Origin: Streptomyces halobius
Lineage (GTDB): Bacteria > Actinomycetota > Actinomycetes > Streptomycetales > Streptomycetaceae
Length of the DNA stretch: 64,000 nucleotides
Reading direction: 5' to 3'
Assembly (NCBI RefSeq): GCF_023277745.1
Contig: NZ_CP086322.1
Span: forward strand, 8,680,001 to 8,744,000
Positions 6,704 through 15,145 of the stretch are shown in pieces. The translations under genes were made by a program, and so were the position numbers. Numbering within the stretch: the stretch's first letter is position 1; each line of letters starts with the position of its first letter. The notes under the pieces are model-generated. The model did not search any database, had not been told where the DNA came from, and saw nothing but the letters and a program-made list of their open reading frames with translations.

Positions 6704-8425
6704 ATGGCCGACCCCCTGCTGTTCAACCCGCGTACCTACGACCCGGCGCACTTCGACCCCGAGACCCGCCGGCTGCTGCGCGCCACCGTCGACTGGTTCG
6801 AGGAGCGCGGCAAGCGCAAGCTGATCGAGGACTACCGCTCCCGCGCCTGGCTGGCGGATTTCCTCGCCTTCTCGGCCAAGGAAGGGCTGTTCGCGACGTT
6901 CCTCACGCCCTCCGTCGCCGCCGACGAGCAGCCGGACAAGCGCTGGGACACCGCCCGCATCGCCGCCCTCAACGAGATCTTCGGCTTCTACGGCCTCGAC
7001 TACTGGTACGCCTGGCAGGTCACCATCCTCGGCCTCGGCCCGGTCTGGCAGAGCGACAACGCCGCTGCTCGCAGCCGCGCGGCCGAACTCCTCTCGCAGG
7101 GCGAGGTGTTCGCCTTCGGCCTGTCCGAGAAGTCCCACGGCGCCGATATCTACTCCACCGACATGCTGCTGGAGCCCGACGGCAGCGGCGGCTTCCGGGC
7201 CAGCGGCTCCAAGTACTACATCGGCAACGGCAACGCCGCCGGGCTCGTCTCCGTCTTCGGCCGCCGCACCGACATGGAGGGCCCGGACGCCTATGTCTTC
7301 TTCGCCGCCGACAGCCGCCACCCGGCGTACCACCTCGTGAAGAACGTCGTCGACTCGTCCAAGTACGTCAGCGAGTTCCGCCTCGACAACTACCCGGTCG
7401 GCCCCGACGAGATCCTGCACACCGGCCGCGCCGCCTTCGACGCCGCCCTCAACACCGTCAACGTCGGCAAGTTCAACCTCTGCACCGCCTCCGTCGGCAT
7501 CTGCGAGCACGCGATGTACGAGGCCGTCACCCACGCGCACAACCGCATCCTCTACGGCCGCCCCGTCACCGCCTTCCCGCATGTGCGCCGCGAACTCACC
7601 GACGCGTACGTCCGCCTCGTCGGGATGAAGCTGTTCAGCGACCGCGCCGTCGACTACTTCCGCTCCGCCGGCCCCGACGACCGCCGCTACCTGCTCTTCA
7701 ACCCCATGACGAAGATGAAGGTGACCACCGAGGGCGAGAAGGTCATCGACCTGATGTGGGACGTCATCGCCGCCAAGGGCTTCGAGAAGGACAACTACTT
7801 CGCCCAGGCCGCCGTCGAGATCCGGGGACTGCCGAAGCTGGAGGGCACGGTCCACGTCAACCTCGCGCTGATCCTCAAGTTCATGCGCAACCACCTGCTG
7901 AACCCGGCCGACTACGCGCCCGTGCCGACCCGTCTCGACGCGGCCGACGACGCGTTCCTCTTCCGCCAGGGACCTGCCCGCGGCCTGGGCTCCGTACGCT
8001 TCCACGACTGGCGCACCGCCTACGACGCGTATGCCGAGGTGCCCAACGTCGGCCGCTTCCGTGAGCAGGCGGACGCCCTGTGCGAGTTCGTCACCACCGC
8101 CGCGCCCGACGAGGAGCAGAGCCGCGATCTCGACCTCCTGCTCGCCGTCGGCCAGCTGTTCGCGCTGGTCGTGCACGGTCAACTGATCCTGGAGCAGGCG
8201 AACTTGACCGGCCTCGACGCAGAGGTGCTCGACGAGCTCTTCGCCGTCCTCGTACGCGACTTCTCCGCGCACGCCGTCGAGCTCCACGGCAAGGACTCGG
8301 CCACCGCGGCGCAGCAGCGGTGGGCGCTGGGCGCGGTCCGTCGCCCGGTCGTCGACGAGGCCCGCTCGACCCGGATCTGGGAGCGGGTGGCGGCGCTGTC
8401 GGGGGCGTACGAGATGGCGCCGTAA
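6704..8425 (+). CDS. acyl-CoA dehydrogenase family protein
   Basis: A 573-residue FAD-dependent enzyme of the longer acyl-CoA dehydrogenase type. An N-terminal helical domain is followed by the middle beta domain (FAFGLSEKSHGADIYSTDM, the substrate/FAD loop; then GSKYYIGNGNAAG) and the C-terminal helical bundle starting near 'HTGRAAFDAALNTVNVGKFN'. The family removes two hydrogens from the C2-C3 bond of acyl-CoA thioesters and passes electrons to ETF. The substrate cannot be read from sequence. It follows a PadR gene with the same direction, a pairing seen in several Streptomyces, and ends before a terminator hairpin at 8526-8563. Confidence 0.9.
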   Translation: MADPLLFNPRTYDPAHFDPETRRLLRATVDWFEERGKRKLIEDYRSRAWLADFLAFSAKEGLFATFLTPSVAADEQPDKRWDTARIAALNEIFGFYGLDYWYAWQVTILGLGPVWQSDNAAARSRAAELLSQGEVFAFGLSEKSHGADIYSTDMLLEPDGSGGFRASGSKYYIGNGNAAGLVSVFGRRTDMEGPDAYVFFAADSRHPAYHLVKNVVDSSKYVSEFRLDNYPVGPDEILHTGRAAFDAALNTVNVGKFNLCTASVGICEHAMYEAVTHAHNRILYGRPVTAFPHVRRELTDAYVRLVGMKLFSDRAVDYFRSAGPDDRRYLLFNPMTKMKVTTEGEKVIDLMWDVIAAKGFEKDNYFAQAAVEIRGLPKLEGTVHVNLALILKFMRNHLLNPADYAPVPTRLDAADDAFLFRQGPARGLGSVRFHDWRTAYDAYAEVPNVGRFREQADALCEFVTTAAPDEEQSRDLDLLLAVGQLFALVVHGQLILEQANLTGLDAEVLDELFAVLVRDFSAHAVELHGKDSATAAQQRWALGAVRRPVVDEARSTRIWERVAALSGAYEMAP

Positions 8426-8476
8426 CACCGGAAGCCGTCGTCCGCCCGCCGGCTGGCCGGCCCGCTGCCTGAGACG

Positions 8477-8515
8477 GACGGCCGAGGCCCGAGGCCCGAG
8501 GCCCGAGGGCTGAGG
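8477..8515. repeat. short GAGGCCC tandem repeat
   Basis: The unit CGAGGCC (7 bp) is repeated about four times with decay, just after the acyl-CoA dehydrogenase stop. This is a simple-sequence expansion with no coding capacity. Confidence 0.6.
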
Positions 8516-8525
8516 TCGGACGCGA

Positions 8526-8563
8526 GGTCCGCCCGGCACGCCGCCCGGCGCGCCGGGCGGACC
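8526..8563. terminator. hairpin terminator between convergent genes
   Basis: GGTCCGCCCGGC (8526-8537) pairs with GCCGGGCGGACC (8552-8563), a 12-bp perfect stem. It separates the rightward acyl-CoA dehydrogenase from the leftward phosphatase gene. Confidence 0.75.
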
Positions 8564-8599
8564 TTCGGGGTTTCCGGGATCCGGGACCGGTGCCGCGGG

Positions 8600-9706
8600 T
8601 CAGCATCCGTTCTCGCCGTCGTCGCCGTGCGTGACGGCGAGCAGGGCCACATCGTCGGCCCGGTGGCCACCGGTGTACCGCTGGACGTCGGCCAGCGTCG
8701 CGTCGAGGAGGGCGTCCGGCCCGGAGAACTCGTGTCCGGCGAGCCGGCCCGCCAGGTCGTAGAAGGTCCCGGCGCGGTTGCGGGCCTCGACGATGCCGTC
8801 GGTATACAGCAGCAGGGTGGTCCCCGCGGGGAACGGCACGGTGTCGACGCGATTCGCCACGGCAGAGAGCGCCGACAGCCCCAAGGGCAGCGCGGGCTCG
8901 GAGGGCTCGGCGCTCCAGACGGTGCCGTGGCGGAGGAGCAGCGGTGCGGGGTGACCCCGGTTGATCAGCCGCAGCTCGGCCTCGCCGTGCGGGATCTCGG
9001 CCAGCACGCCCGTGATGAACCCCTCGACGGGCTCGACGCCGCTCCGCTCCGCCGCCTCCCGGGTCGTGGCCCGTTCGAGCCGGGCCACCAGCCCGGCCAG
9101 TGTCGGTTCCTCCGCCGCGGCCTCGCCGAACGTACCGAGCGCGATATTGACCGCCCGGACGGCGCCCAGCCCCTTGCCGCGGACATCGCCGACCAGGCAG
9201 CGCACGCCGTACGGGGTGTCATGGATGGCGTACAGATCACCGCCGATCCGCGCCTCCGCCTGGGCCGCCTCGTAGCGTGCGGCGACGCGCAGCGGACCGA
9301 TGCGCCGCGGCGGCTGCGGCAGCACGGCGCGCTGCACGGCGACGGCGATGCTGCGGGCGGACCGCAGCTGAACGTGGCTGCGGTGCAGCAGCCGGTTGAC
9401 GAGGACGGCGATGGCGCCGACGGTGGCGACGGACGCCAGCTCGGTGTCGCCGCTGTAATGTCCGAGGAAGCCGAAGTGAAGGAGGACGACGGCGTCGGCG
9501 GCGCAGGCGGCGAGCCCGGCCAGGACGGTGACTCTCAGGCTCAGGGGAGCGGCCGTCATCGGCGCGGCCGAGTAGAAGGCGGAGGCGCTGAAGCGCGGCG
9601 CGGTGAAGTAGTCCAGGAAGGCGCCGCCGATGAGCAGGGCGAAGGGCAGCACTGGGGCGTGCCGCATCAGGAAGCGTCCGGCGGCGAAACGCCCTTCGTT
9701 CGGCAT
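8600..9706 (-). CDS. membrane-anchored SpoIIE/PP2C-type serine phosphatase
   Basis: A 368-residue protein. The N-terminal quarter has three to four hydrophobic segments (HAPVLPFALLIGGAFLDYF, then APLSLRVTVLAGLAACAADA, then a segment ending NRLLHR). The rest is a PPM-type phosphatase with metal-binding blocks at ARIGGDLYAIHD and VGDVRGKGLGA, and later LLLYTDGIVEARNR and RADDVALLAV. The family dephosphorylates anti-anti-sigma or similar regulators at the membrane. No partner kinase or STAS gene is adjacent. The ATG at 9706 is preferred over upstream codons because it starts a normal basic N-terminus before the first helix. Confidence 0.88.
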   Translation of the reverse strand: MPNEGRFAAGRFLMRHAPVLPFALLIGGAFLDYFTAPRFSASAFYSAAPMTAAPLSLRVTVLAGLAACAADAVVLLHFGFLGHYSGDTELASVATVGAIAVLVNRLLHRSHVQLRSARSIAVAVQRAVLPQPPRRIGPLRVAARYEAAQAEARIGGDLYAIHDTPYGVRCLVGDVRGKGLGAVRAVNIALGTFGEAAAEEPTLAGLVARLERATTREAAERSGVEPVEGFITGVLAEIPHGEAELRLINRGHPAPLLLRHGTVWSAEPSEPALPLGLSALSAVANRVDTVPFPAGTTLLLYTDGIVEARNRAGTFYDLAGRLAGHEFSGPDALLDATLADVQRYTGGHRADDVALLAVTHGDDGENGC

Positions 9707-9826
9707 GTCCACACGGCGCTCCCTGCGATCGGCCGTCGCGTCCAGAATCCCCGAACCGCTGCCGGACTGACAGCCGGGTTCCTCCGTCCGCGCACCGGTC
9801 CGCCCGCCTGACACTGCGTCGACGTC

Positions 9827-10177
9827 TCAGTGCGCCACGGCGAGGACGAGAGAGGCGACGGCCAGCAGAAAGTAGCCTCCCGGCGCGGCGATATTGTGGA
9901 AAACCCGGGTGCGGAAGTGGACAGCGAGGGCGCCGATAAAGAACAGCACAAGTCCGATCGCGGCGGCGATGCCGATGAACCGCACACCCAGGAGTCCGAG
10001 GAGCAGCCCGACAGCTCCGGCGCCTTTCAAGGTGCCGAGCAACGGGATCCAGGACTTCCGGAGGCCCAGTTCCTCGGCATTGGCAAGGACGAACCCGGCC
10101 TTCAGGAAGTCGGCGATGGCGGCCCCGGCATTGACCACCATGGTGATGACGGTGACGACCACGTAAGCAAGGAACAT
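9827..10177 (-). CDS. DoxX-family small membrane protein
   Basis: A 116-residue protein with four transmembrane helices (FLAYVVVTVITMVVNAGAAI; SWIPLLGTLKGAGAVGLLLG; FIGIAAAIGLVLFFIGALAV; GYFLLAVASLVLAVAH), the usual size and pattern of DoxX proteins. The role of most actinobacterial DoxX proteins is unknown; some act with thiol or oxidative-stress systems. Two ATGs compete. GGAGG lies only 2 nt before the one at 10183 but 8 nt before the one at 10177, so the latter is preferred. Confidence 0.85.
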   Translation of the reverse strand: MFLAYVVVTVITMVVNAGAAIADFLKAGFVLANAEELGLRKSWIPLLGTLKGAGAVGLLLGLLGVRFIGIAAAIGLVLFFIGALAVHFRTRVFHNIAAPGGYFLLAVASLVLAVAH

Positions 10178-10338
10178 GTGCATGCCCTCCGTTCGGCCAG
10201 GAATTCGGTGGATGTCGAGGGAACGGCCGCTTGCCGCTATCGTGCCGCCGCTGCCCGCCCACTGCATCCCGCCCCGGCCCCGTCCATCCCGGCGACGCCG
10301 ACGCGGCGGTGTCACAGTCCGCCGGGCCGCTTCGTCTG

Positions 10339-11272
10339 ATGACCACGAAGAATTCGCATTCCGACCGGCAGCGGATCGTCGTCCTCGGCAGCCGTACCGC
10401 GAGCCGGCGGCGCACGCGTATACACAGCCGGGACAGCCGCCCGACTCGCGGCAGCATTGTCCAGTCGGCCCGGCCAACTCACCGTGGTCGGCGGCGGCCT
10501 GACAGGCACGGAGATGGCTGCCGAAATCGCCGAAGCGCACCCGGCCTGGCGCGTACGCCTGGTGACCGCCGGACAGATCGGCCCCGACCTCTCCCCACGC
10601 GGACGCGAACATGTGAGAGCCGCGCTGGGCCGGCCCGGTGTGCGCATCGAGGAGGGCCGGACCGTGGAATCGCCCGACGCGGTCGACGCCGACGCCGTCG
10701 TCTCGACGGCGGCGATGGCACCCACCACCGAACTCGCCGAGAAGGCCGGCCTGGAGACCGACGCGACCGGACGCATCCGCGTCGACACGGCACTGCGGTC
10801 GGTCTCCCACCCGGAAGTCGTCGCGGCCGGCGACGCATGCGCGGGGCCGCGGATGGCCTGCGCGACCGCGTTCCCCACCGGGTCCCACGCCGCGGGGACA
10901 CTGCTGCGAGAGGCGTACGGCGGCCGGCCGGAACCGCTGCGCTTCCGCTACTGGATCACGTGCGTCAGCCTCGGCCGCGGGGACGGGCTGATCCGGATCC
11001 TGCGGCGCGACGACGCGCCACGCGACGTCGTGCTGACCGGACGCGCCGCCGCGCGGGTGCAGGAACAGGCGGTGCGTTCGACCGTCCGCTTTCTGCGCTT
11101 CGGCGCCCGTCACCCGGCGGTTGTCGGACGCTCCGGGGCTGTCCTGAGACGGCGATGGTGTCCGGAACCGTCACCGCCGGGAGCTACGCGTGCGCGGTGT
11201 GGGGAGTCTCATCGGGATGACTCCGTGCCGGTGCGCGCCGGTGGCTGGACGCCCCTTGCGCTTCAGGGCTGA
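10339..11272 (+). pseudogene. decayed NAD(P)/FAD-dependent oxidoreductase (NDH-2-like)
   Basis: An N-terminal piece (MTTKNSHSDRQRIVVLGS, start 10339, frame 1) shows the first strand of an FAD-binding fold but then runs into unrelated residues. The NAD-binding fold (LTVVGGGLTGTEMAAEIAEA) and the C-terminal FAD contact region (SHPEVVAAGDACAGPRMACA, later RYWITCVSLGRGDGL) continue in frame 2 from about 10457. Most of the first Rossmann domain, about 100 residues, is missing, and the two parts are out of frame. The family is type-II NADH dehydrogenase-like oxidoreductases. In Streptomyces such genes often sit next to a TetR regulator, as here (11276-11941, convergent). Confidence 0.65.
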
Positions 11273-11275
11273 CGA

Positions 11276-11941
11276 CTACAGCGACTGAGGCGCCCCCGCG
11301 CTCTGCGGACCGGTGGTGAGGGGCACGGGCGGCAGACCGAGCACGCCTCGGACCGCCCGCTCGGCGAGTTCGACGTCGTAGGGGGCGTGCCCGGCGAGCT
11401 TGATCACCAGCCCCTCCAGGGTGCCGAGACAGGCCTGCGCCATCTCCCGGGGAGGCGGGCCGGGCGGGATCGCGCCGCTTGCACGTGCGGCGGCGATCCG
11501 ATCGGCGCTGTCGGCGAGAAACCGCTCGCCGACCTCGGTGATCGCCCGGCCGACCGGATGGTCCTGCCCGAGGAACTCGACACTCAGTGCGGTCATGACG
11601 CGGGCCACGTCGCGGCGGCAGTAGACGGCGTGGCCCCGTGCCATCGCGAGCAGCGCCTCGACGGGGTCGGCCGCTTCCTCGGCGAGCCGGCCGACCTCGG
11701 CGTACCAGGTCTCCTCGACCCACTTCACCACCGCCAGTGCCAGATCTTCCTTGTTGGCGAACTGGTGGTACAGCGCGCCACGTGTGTAGCCCGCCTCACT
11801 GGCCACCCGTCCCAGCGCCAAGTTGGCGTACCCGTACGTGGACAGCCCCCGTGCCGCTGCCTCCAGCAGGGCGCTCCTGGACCGCGCGCGCCGGCCCGCC
11901 TGCGTGCGCCGGGCACTCTCGGAGGTCTCCAGCGTGATCAC
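11276..11941 (-). CDS. TetR-family transcriptional regulator
   Basis: A 221-residue protein. The N-terminal HTH (about residues 20-70) has the canonical block YGYANLALGRVASEAGYTRG followed by ALYHQFANKEDLALAVV, and the remainder is a helical ligand-binding and dimerisation domain. The gene is divergent from the DUF2867-like gene at 12022, and a 22-bp palindrome lies between them. This suggests repression of both itself and its neighbour. Confidence 0.92.
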   Translation of the reverse strand: MITLETSESARRTQAGRRARSRSALLEAAARGLSTYGYANLALGRVASEAGYTRGALYHQFANKEDLALAVVKWVEETWYAEVGRLAEEAADPVEALLAMARGHAVYCRRDVARVMTALSVEFLGQDHPVGRAITEVGERFLADSADRIAAARASGAIPPGPPPREMAQACLGTLEGLVIKLAGHAPYDVELAERAVRGVLGLPPVPLTTGPQSAGAPQSL

Positions 11942-11949
11942 CCTTCCTT

Positions 11950-11971
11950 ACATACAGTCATGCATGTATGT
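11950..11971. promoter_or_regulatory. TetR operator palindrome
   Basis: ACATACA (11950-11956) and TGTATGT (11965-11971) are perfect 7-bp inverted arms spaced by 8 bp (GTCATGCA, itself containing the self-complementary TGCA). It lies just upstream of the TetR start codon and about 50 bp before the divergent gene, which is the classical place for a TetR operator. Confidence 0.75.
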
Positions 11972-12021
11972 TACTCGGACGCAGCGCCGCCACTGGGACC
12001 GACCCGAGAGGAGTCAGGCGT

Positions 12022-12558
12022 ATGAACGTCGAAGCAGGGACCGACCGTGGTGCAGGGGCGGAGAGCGCGGTGGAGGGGACCGCCGCGCCAACCGCCCACC
12101 AGCAAAGCGATGTTCCCGAGGTCATCCGCTCCCTCAGCGCCATGGCCGACCCGGACTACGCCGACTGCTTCACGCTCACGACGAGTGACGCCACGGACTG
12201 GTCGGCCGAACAGTGGGCCCGTGCGACGTTCGAGGACGCCGCGGGCGAGTTGGGGCAACAGACCTGGCGAGAACGGCTCGGCCTGCGCCTCAGGCCGCTG
12301 GGAGCGACGGACACCGTGGCCGGTTGGCAGATCGGCGAACGCGGCGACAACTGGATCCGGCTTGAGGCCAACTCCGGGGCCATGACCACACGTCTCGTCT
12401 TCCACGTCGGCGACGGACAGGCGTCGTTCGCCACGTTCATCCGGTACGACGAGCCCGCGGGGGAACGCGTCTGGACAGCGGCGACCGCGACGCACCAGGG
12501 AGCGGTGCCCGGCCTGATGCGGCAGGGGTGCAACGTCCTGCGGTCGAGGCCGCGCTGA
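12022..12558 (+). CDS. DUF2867-like protein
   Basis: A 178-residue soluble protein. After about 40 low-complexity residues it has the pattern DYADCFTL, 'EQWARATFEDA', 'GWQIGERGDNWIRLEANS', then TTRLVFHVGDGQASFATFIR, as in DUF2867 proteins of Streptomyces, which bind small hydrophobic ligands in a START-like fold (family inference). The ATG at 12022 follows GAGAGGAG with about 8 nt spacing. It is the probable target of the divergent TetR protein. Confidence 0.65.
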   Translation: MNVEAGTDRGAGAESAVEGTAAPTAHQQSDVPEVIRSLSAMADPDYADCFTLTTSDATDWSAEQWARATFEDAAGELGQQTWRERLGLRLRPLGATDTVAGWQIGERGDNWIRLEANSGAMTTRLVFHVGDGQASFATFIRYDEPAGERVWTAATATHQGAVPGLMRQGCNVLRSRPR

Positions 12559-12606
12559 CGGCCGGTCCGTTGACCGGCGGGCTCGGCGAAGGCGCCTGGG
12601 GCGGCG

Positions 12607-14052
12607 TCACACGGTGCCGCGTCCGGAACCGGAGGCCGAGAGTTTCCCCGGGCCCTGGGCGTGGGCGCGGATCCGTTCCCAGACGTAGTGCACCGTGTCC
12701 GCGTCGGCGTACGGAGATCCGAAGGCGGCCCGTACGGCAGGGCGACCGTTGACGCTCGCGGGGGTACACAGGAGCGTGGGGTCGGTTTGCAGGCGGGAGA
12801 TCAGACCACGGGTGTCCTCGTCGGTGTCGCGACGGAAGACGACCAGGCCCAGTTCGTGCGCCTCCAGGTGAAACCCGGGCTCGGCGGTGACAAGGCGTGC
12901 GAGCTGGGCCGCCAGGCGGACGTCGTGACGGATGGCTTCGCGCAGACCTCGCACGCCATGGGCCCGCATCACGTACCAGAGTTTGAGGGCACGCATCGGG
13001 CGGCCGAGCGGCACCTGCCAGTCGCGGAAGTCCACGACCCGGCCGGAGTCGGTCGCGGGATTCCGCAGGTATGAGGGGGTGATGCTCATGGCGTCGGTGA
13101 GCGCGGTGCGGTCGGCGGTCCACAGGACATCGCACGGGGTGCCCGTACGCATCCACTTGTGGGCGTTGACGGCGTAGGAGTCGGCGAGGGCGATGCCGTC
13201 ATTGAGGTGCCGGTATTCAGGGCACAGTGCCGCGGAGCCCGCGTAGGCGGCGTCCACGTGCAGCCACACGTTCTCCTGCCGGCACAGGCGGCCGATGTCC
13301 GGCACGGGGTCGACGGCGCAGGCGTTGGTGGTGCCGACCGTGGCGATGACGATGGCGGGGACGAGGCCGGCCTTGCGGTCGGTGTCGATCCGCGCGCCGA
13401 GCGCCTCGGGATCCATCCGGTCCGTTCCCGGCAGTGTGGCGATGAGCTGTGGTTCACCCAGGCCGGCGAGCCGGGAGCTCTTGGGAACGCAGGAGTGGGC
13501 GTGCTCCGTGCAGTACATCCGGTAGCGGCCCTCGGTTCCGGCCGAACGCCATCGCCCCAGCGACGCCCGTTGAAGGGCCGCGGCAATGGCGACGAGTACC
13601 GCCGAGGAAGCGGAGTCCTGAATGACTCCGCCGCCGCGGCCACTCGAATGGCGGAAGGCTTCCGGCAGGCCGAGGGCCTGGGCCAGCCAGTCCGTGACCA
13701 GCTGCTCCAGCTCCGTGGCCGCCGGCGATGTCGACCACATCATGCCCTGTACGCCCAGCCCCGCCGTGACGAACTCCGCGAGCACGGACGCCGGGGAGTT
13801 GTTGGTCGGGTAGTAGCCCAGGAATGCCGGATGCTGCCAATGGGTCAAGCCGGGGACGATGACGTTCCAGGTGTCGGCCAGCATCTCCCCGAGGCCCTCC
13901 GCCTGCTCGGGAGGCGCGGACGGCAGCGCGGTGCGCAGGAAGCCGGGTTCACACGGCGGGGTCACCGGTACCTCTCGGGCTGCCAACGCCCGCCAGTGCG
14001 CGACGAGTTGTTTGGTGGCTGTTTCTATCGCCGCTGCAAACTCATCGCCCAT
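12607..14052 (-). CDS. PLP-dependent group II amino-acid decarboxylase (AADC-like)
   Basis: A 481-residue fold-type I PLP enzyme of normal family length. Landmarks: GLTHWQHPAFLGYYPTNNSP (residues about 68-87), ATVGTTNACAVDP, HVDAAYAGSA with Asp267 contacting the pyridine nitrogen, and NAHKWM with Lys299 as the internal aldimine lysine. The HWQHP block and the alignment pattern point to aromatic-L-amino-acid (tryptophan/tyrosine/DOPA) decarboxylases, giving tryptamine-type amines and CO2. Exact specificity is inference. It is divergent from a rightward set holding an orphan enzyme, an acyltransferase, an ACP and a ketosynthase, suggesting it supplies the amine to that pathway. Confidence 0.9.
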   Translation of the reverse strand: MGDEFAAAIETATKQLVAHWRALAAREVPVTPPCEPGFLRTALPSAPPEQAEGLGEMLADTWNVIVPGLTHWQHPAFLGYYPTNNSPASVLAEFVTAGLGVQGMMWSTSPAATELEQLVTDWLAQALGLPEAFRHSSGRGGGVIQDSASSAVLVAIAAALQRASLGRWRSAGTEGRYRMYCTEHAHSCVPKSSRLAGLGEPQLIATLPGTDRMDPEALGARIDTDRKAGLVPAIVIATVGTTNACAVDPVPDIGRLCRQENVWLHVDAAYAGSAALCPEYRHLNDGIALADSYAVNAHKWMRTGTPCDVLWTADRTALTDAMSITPSYLRNPATDSGRVVDFRDWQVPLGRPMRALKLWYVMRAHGVRGLREAIRHDVRLAAQLARLVTAEPGFHLEAHELGLVVFRRDTDEDTRGLISRLQTDPTLLCTPASVNGRPAVRAAFGSPYADADTVHYVWERIRAHAQGPGKLSASGSGRGTV

Positions 14053-14098
14053 AACGTAAAAATAGCGGTCTTATTATAGTTTGTCTACTGTGTCGCTT

Positions 14099-14932
14099 AT
14101 GCGTCCATGTCGTGTCGAACTCCGGCTCCCCGGCCCGGAGCAGCTGCCCGAGAGGGTGGAGTCGCTGTGGTGTTCATCCGTTCGAGAGGACCGCCCGGTT
14201 CGCTTTCTCCCGTGCCCGATGTCCGACCCACGGGAAGCGGACTACGACGCCTTTTTCGGTGTCATCCGGGTCTCCGGCGTATCGGCCGCCCTGCTGGTTT
14301 CCGAGGCGCTGACCACCACGGTGAGTGCGATGGCCTCGCTGCCCGAAGCCGCCGCGGAACCCACGCTCCATGAGGCTCTGGACGCGGCCCGCCTGGCTCC
14401 CGTCGCGGCACCAGGGCTGACACCGGACGCGCCCGCCCAGCAACGATGGATGCACGGGCACCGCCTGTTCTTCGCGCTCACCCAAGCGGCCATCGTGGGC
14501 TTGCAGGACGCGCTGGCCGCACCGAGCGCTCGTTCCTGCGGGCCGGGAGCGCAAGCCACCCACGTCTTCCTGCGCGCGAGCGCTGCCGCCATGCGCTTGA
14601 CCGCGTCCTTCCCCCCGTCCGACTATCAGCGCACCGTGCGGCCTTCCATGACGCCGCCCCAGCATCCCGCCACCGGCTTCTCCGGCCTCTGGTCGGCCGA
14701 TCACCGCGTTCTCATAACCCGATTGCGCGCCTGGGGTGCCATGCACCGTGCTATATGCGCGGATTCCTGTATGATCCGCCGGCGCATATTCGACGCCGTG
14801 GACGAGGTGTACGGCGCTCACATCGGTGTATGTGAACGCTTCGTGGGGGACGGCCCCTCGCTTTTAGGGGGCTCGGAGAACTCCATGGCCACTCTCGGTG
14901 AACTCGCCAGGCGTCGCCGTGGGCTTCTTTAG
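14099..14932 (+). CDS. orphan biosynthetic protein, possibly IDO/PrnB-like heme enzyme
   Basis: A 277-residue protein from the ATG at 14099 (in-frame GTG at 14090 and TTG at 14081 are alternatives). There is no good ribosome site, and a TATTAT-like -10 at about 14072 makes leaderless translation from 14090 possible. There is no signal peptide or membrane segment. The C-terminal part has FLRASAAAMRLTASF, TVRPSMTPP, GFSGLWSADHRVL, GAMHRAICADS and 'VYGAHIGVCERFVG' followed by 'PSLLGGSENSMATL'. The order of an Arg/His-rich helix, a late GG-S loop and a final helix recalls the indoleamine dioxygenase/PrnB superfamily of heme proteins. I recognise this by pattern only, so the family call is tentative. 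It would fit a tryptophan- or tryptamine-processing locus. Confidence 0.55.
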   Translation: MRPCRVELRLPGPEQLPERVESLWCSSVREDRPVRFLPCPMSDPREADYDAFFGVIRVSGVSAALLVSEALTTTVSAMASLPEAAAEPTLHEALDAARLAPVAAPGLTPDAPAQQRWMHGHRLFFALTQAAIVGLQDALAAPSARSCGPGAQATHVFLRASAAAMRLTASFPPSDYQRTVRPSMTPPQHPATGFSGLWSADHRVLITRLRAWGAMHRAICADSCMIRRRIFDAVDEVYGAHIGVCERFVGDGPSLLGGSENSMATLGELARRRRGLL

Positions 14933-15145
14933 GCGGCTCTTGACTTTGTGCCGGGTGTCGCTGAACGCCGGGTGCGGCAGATGTCGGGCTGCTGACACAC
15001 CACGTTCGGCCCAATTCCCCGTGAATGCCATCTTATCTGACGGAACATCGCCTTGAGCCTCGCCCTCATGTCTCCTCGTCACCGCCGACGGCGCGGACAC
15101 AGCGGCCGGGCGACCTTGAAGGAACTCTTTCAGGAAGGGATCGAC

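Noticed and set aside
6389..8539. Long minus-strand frame opposite the acyl-CoA dehydrogenase
   Set aside because: Val/Gly/Glu-rich mirror of a high-GC gene, no ribosome site, and the plus strand carries a clear enzyme.
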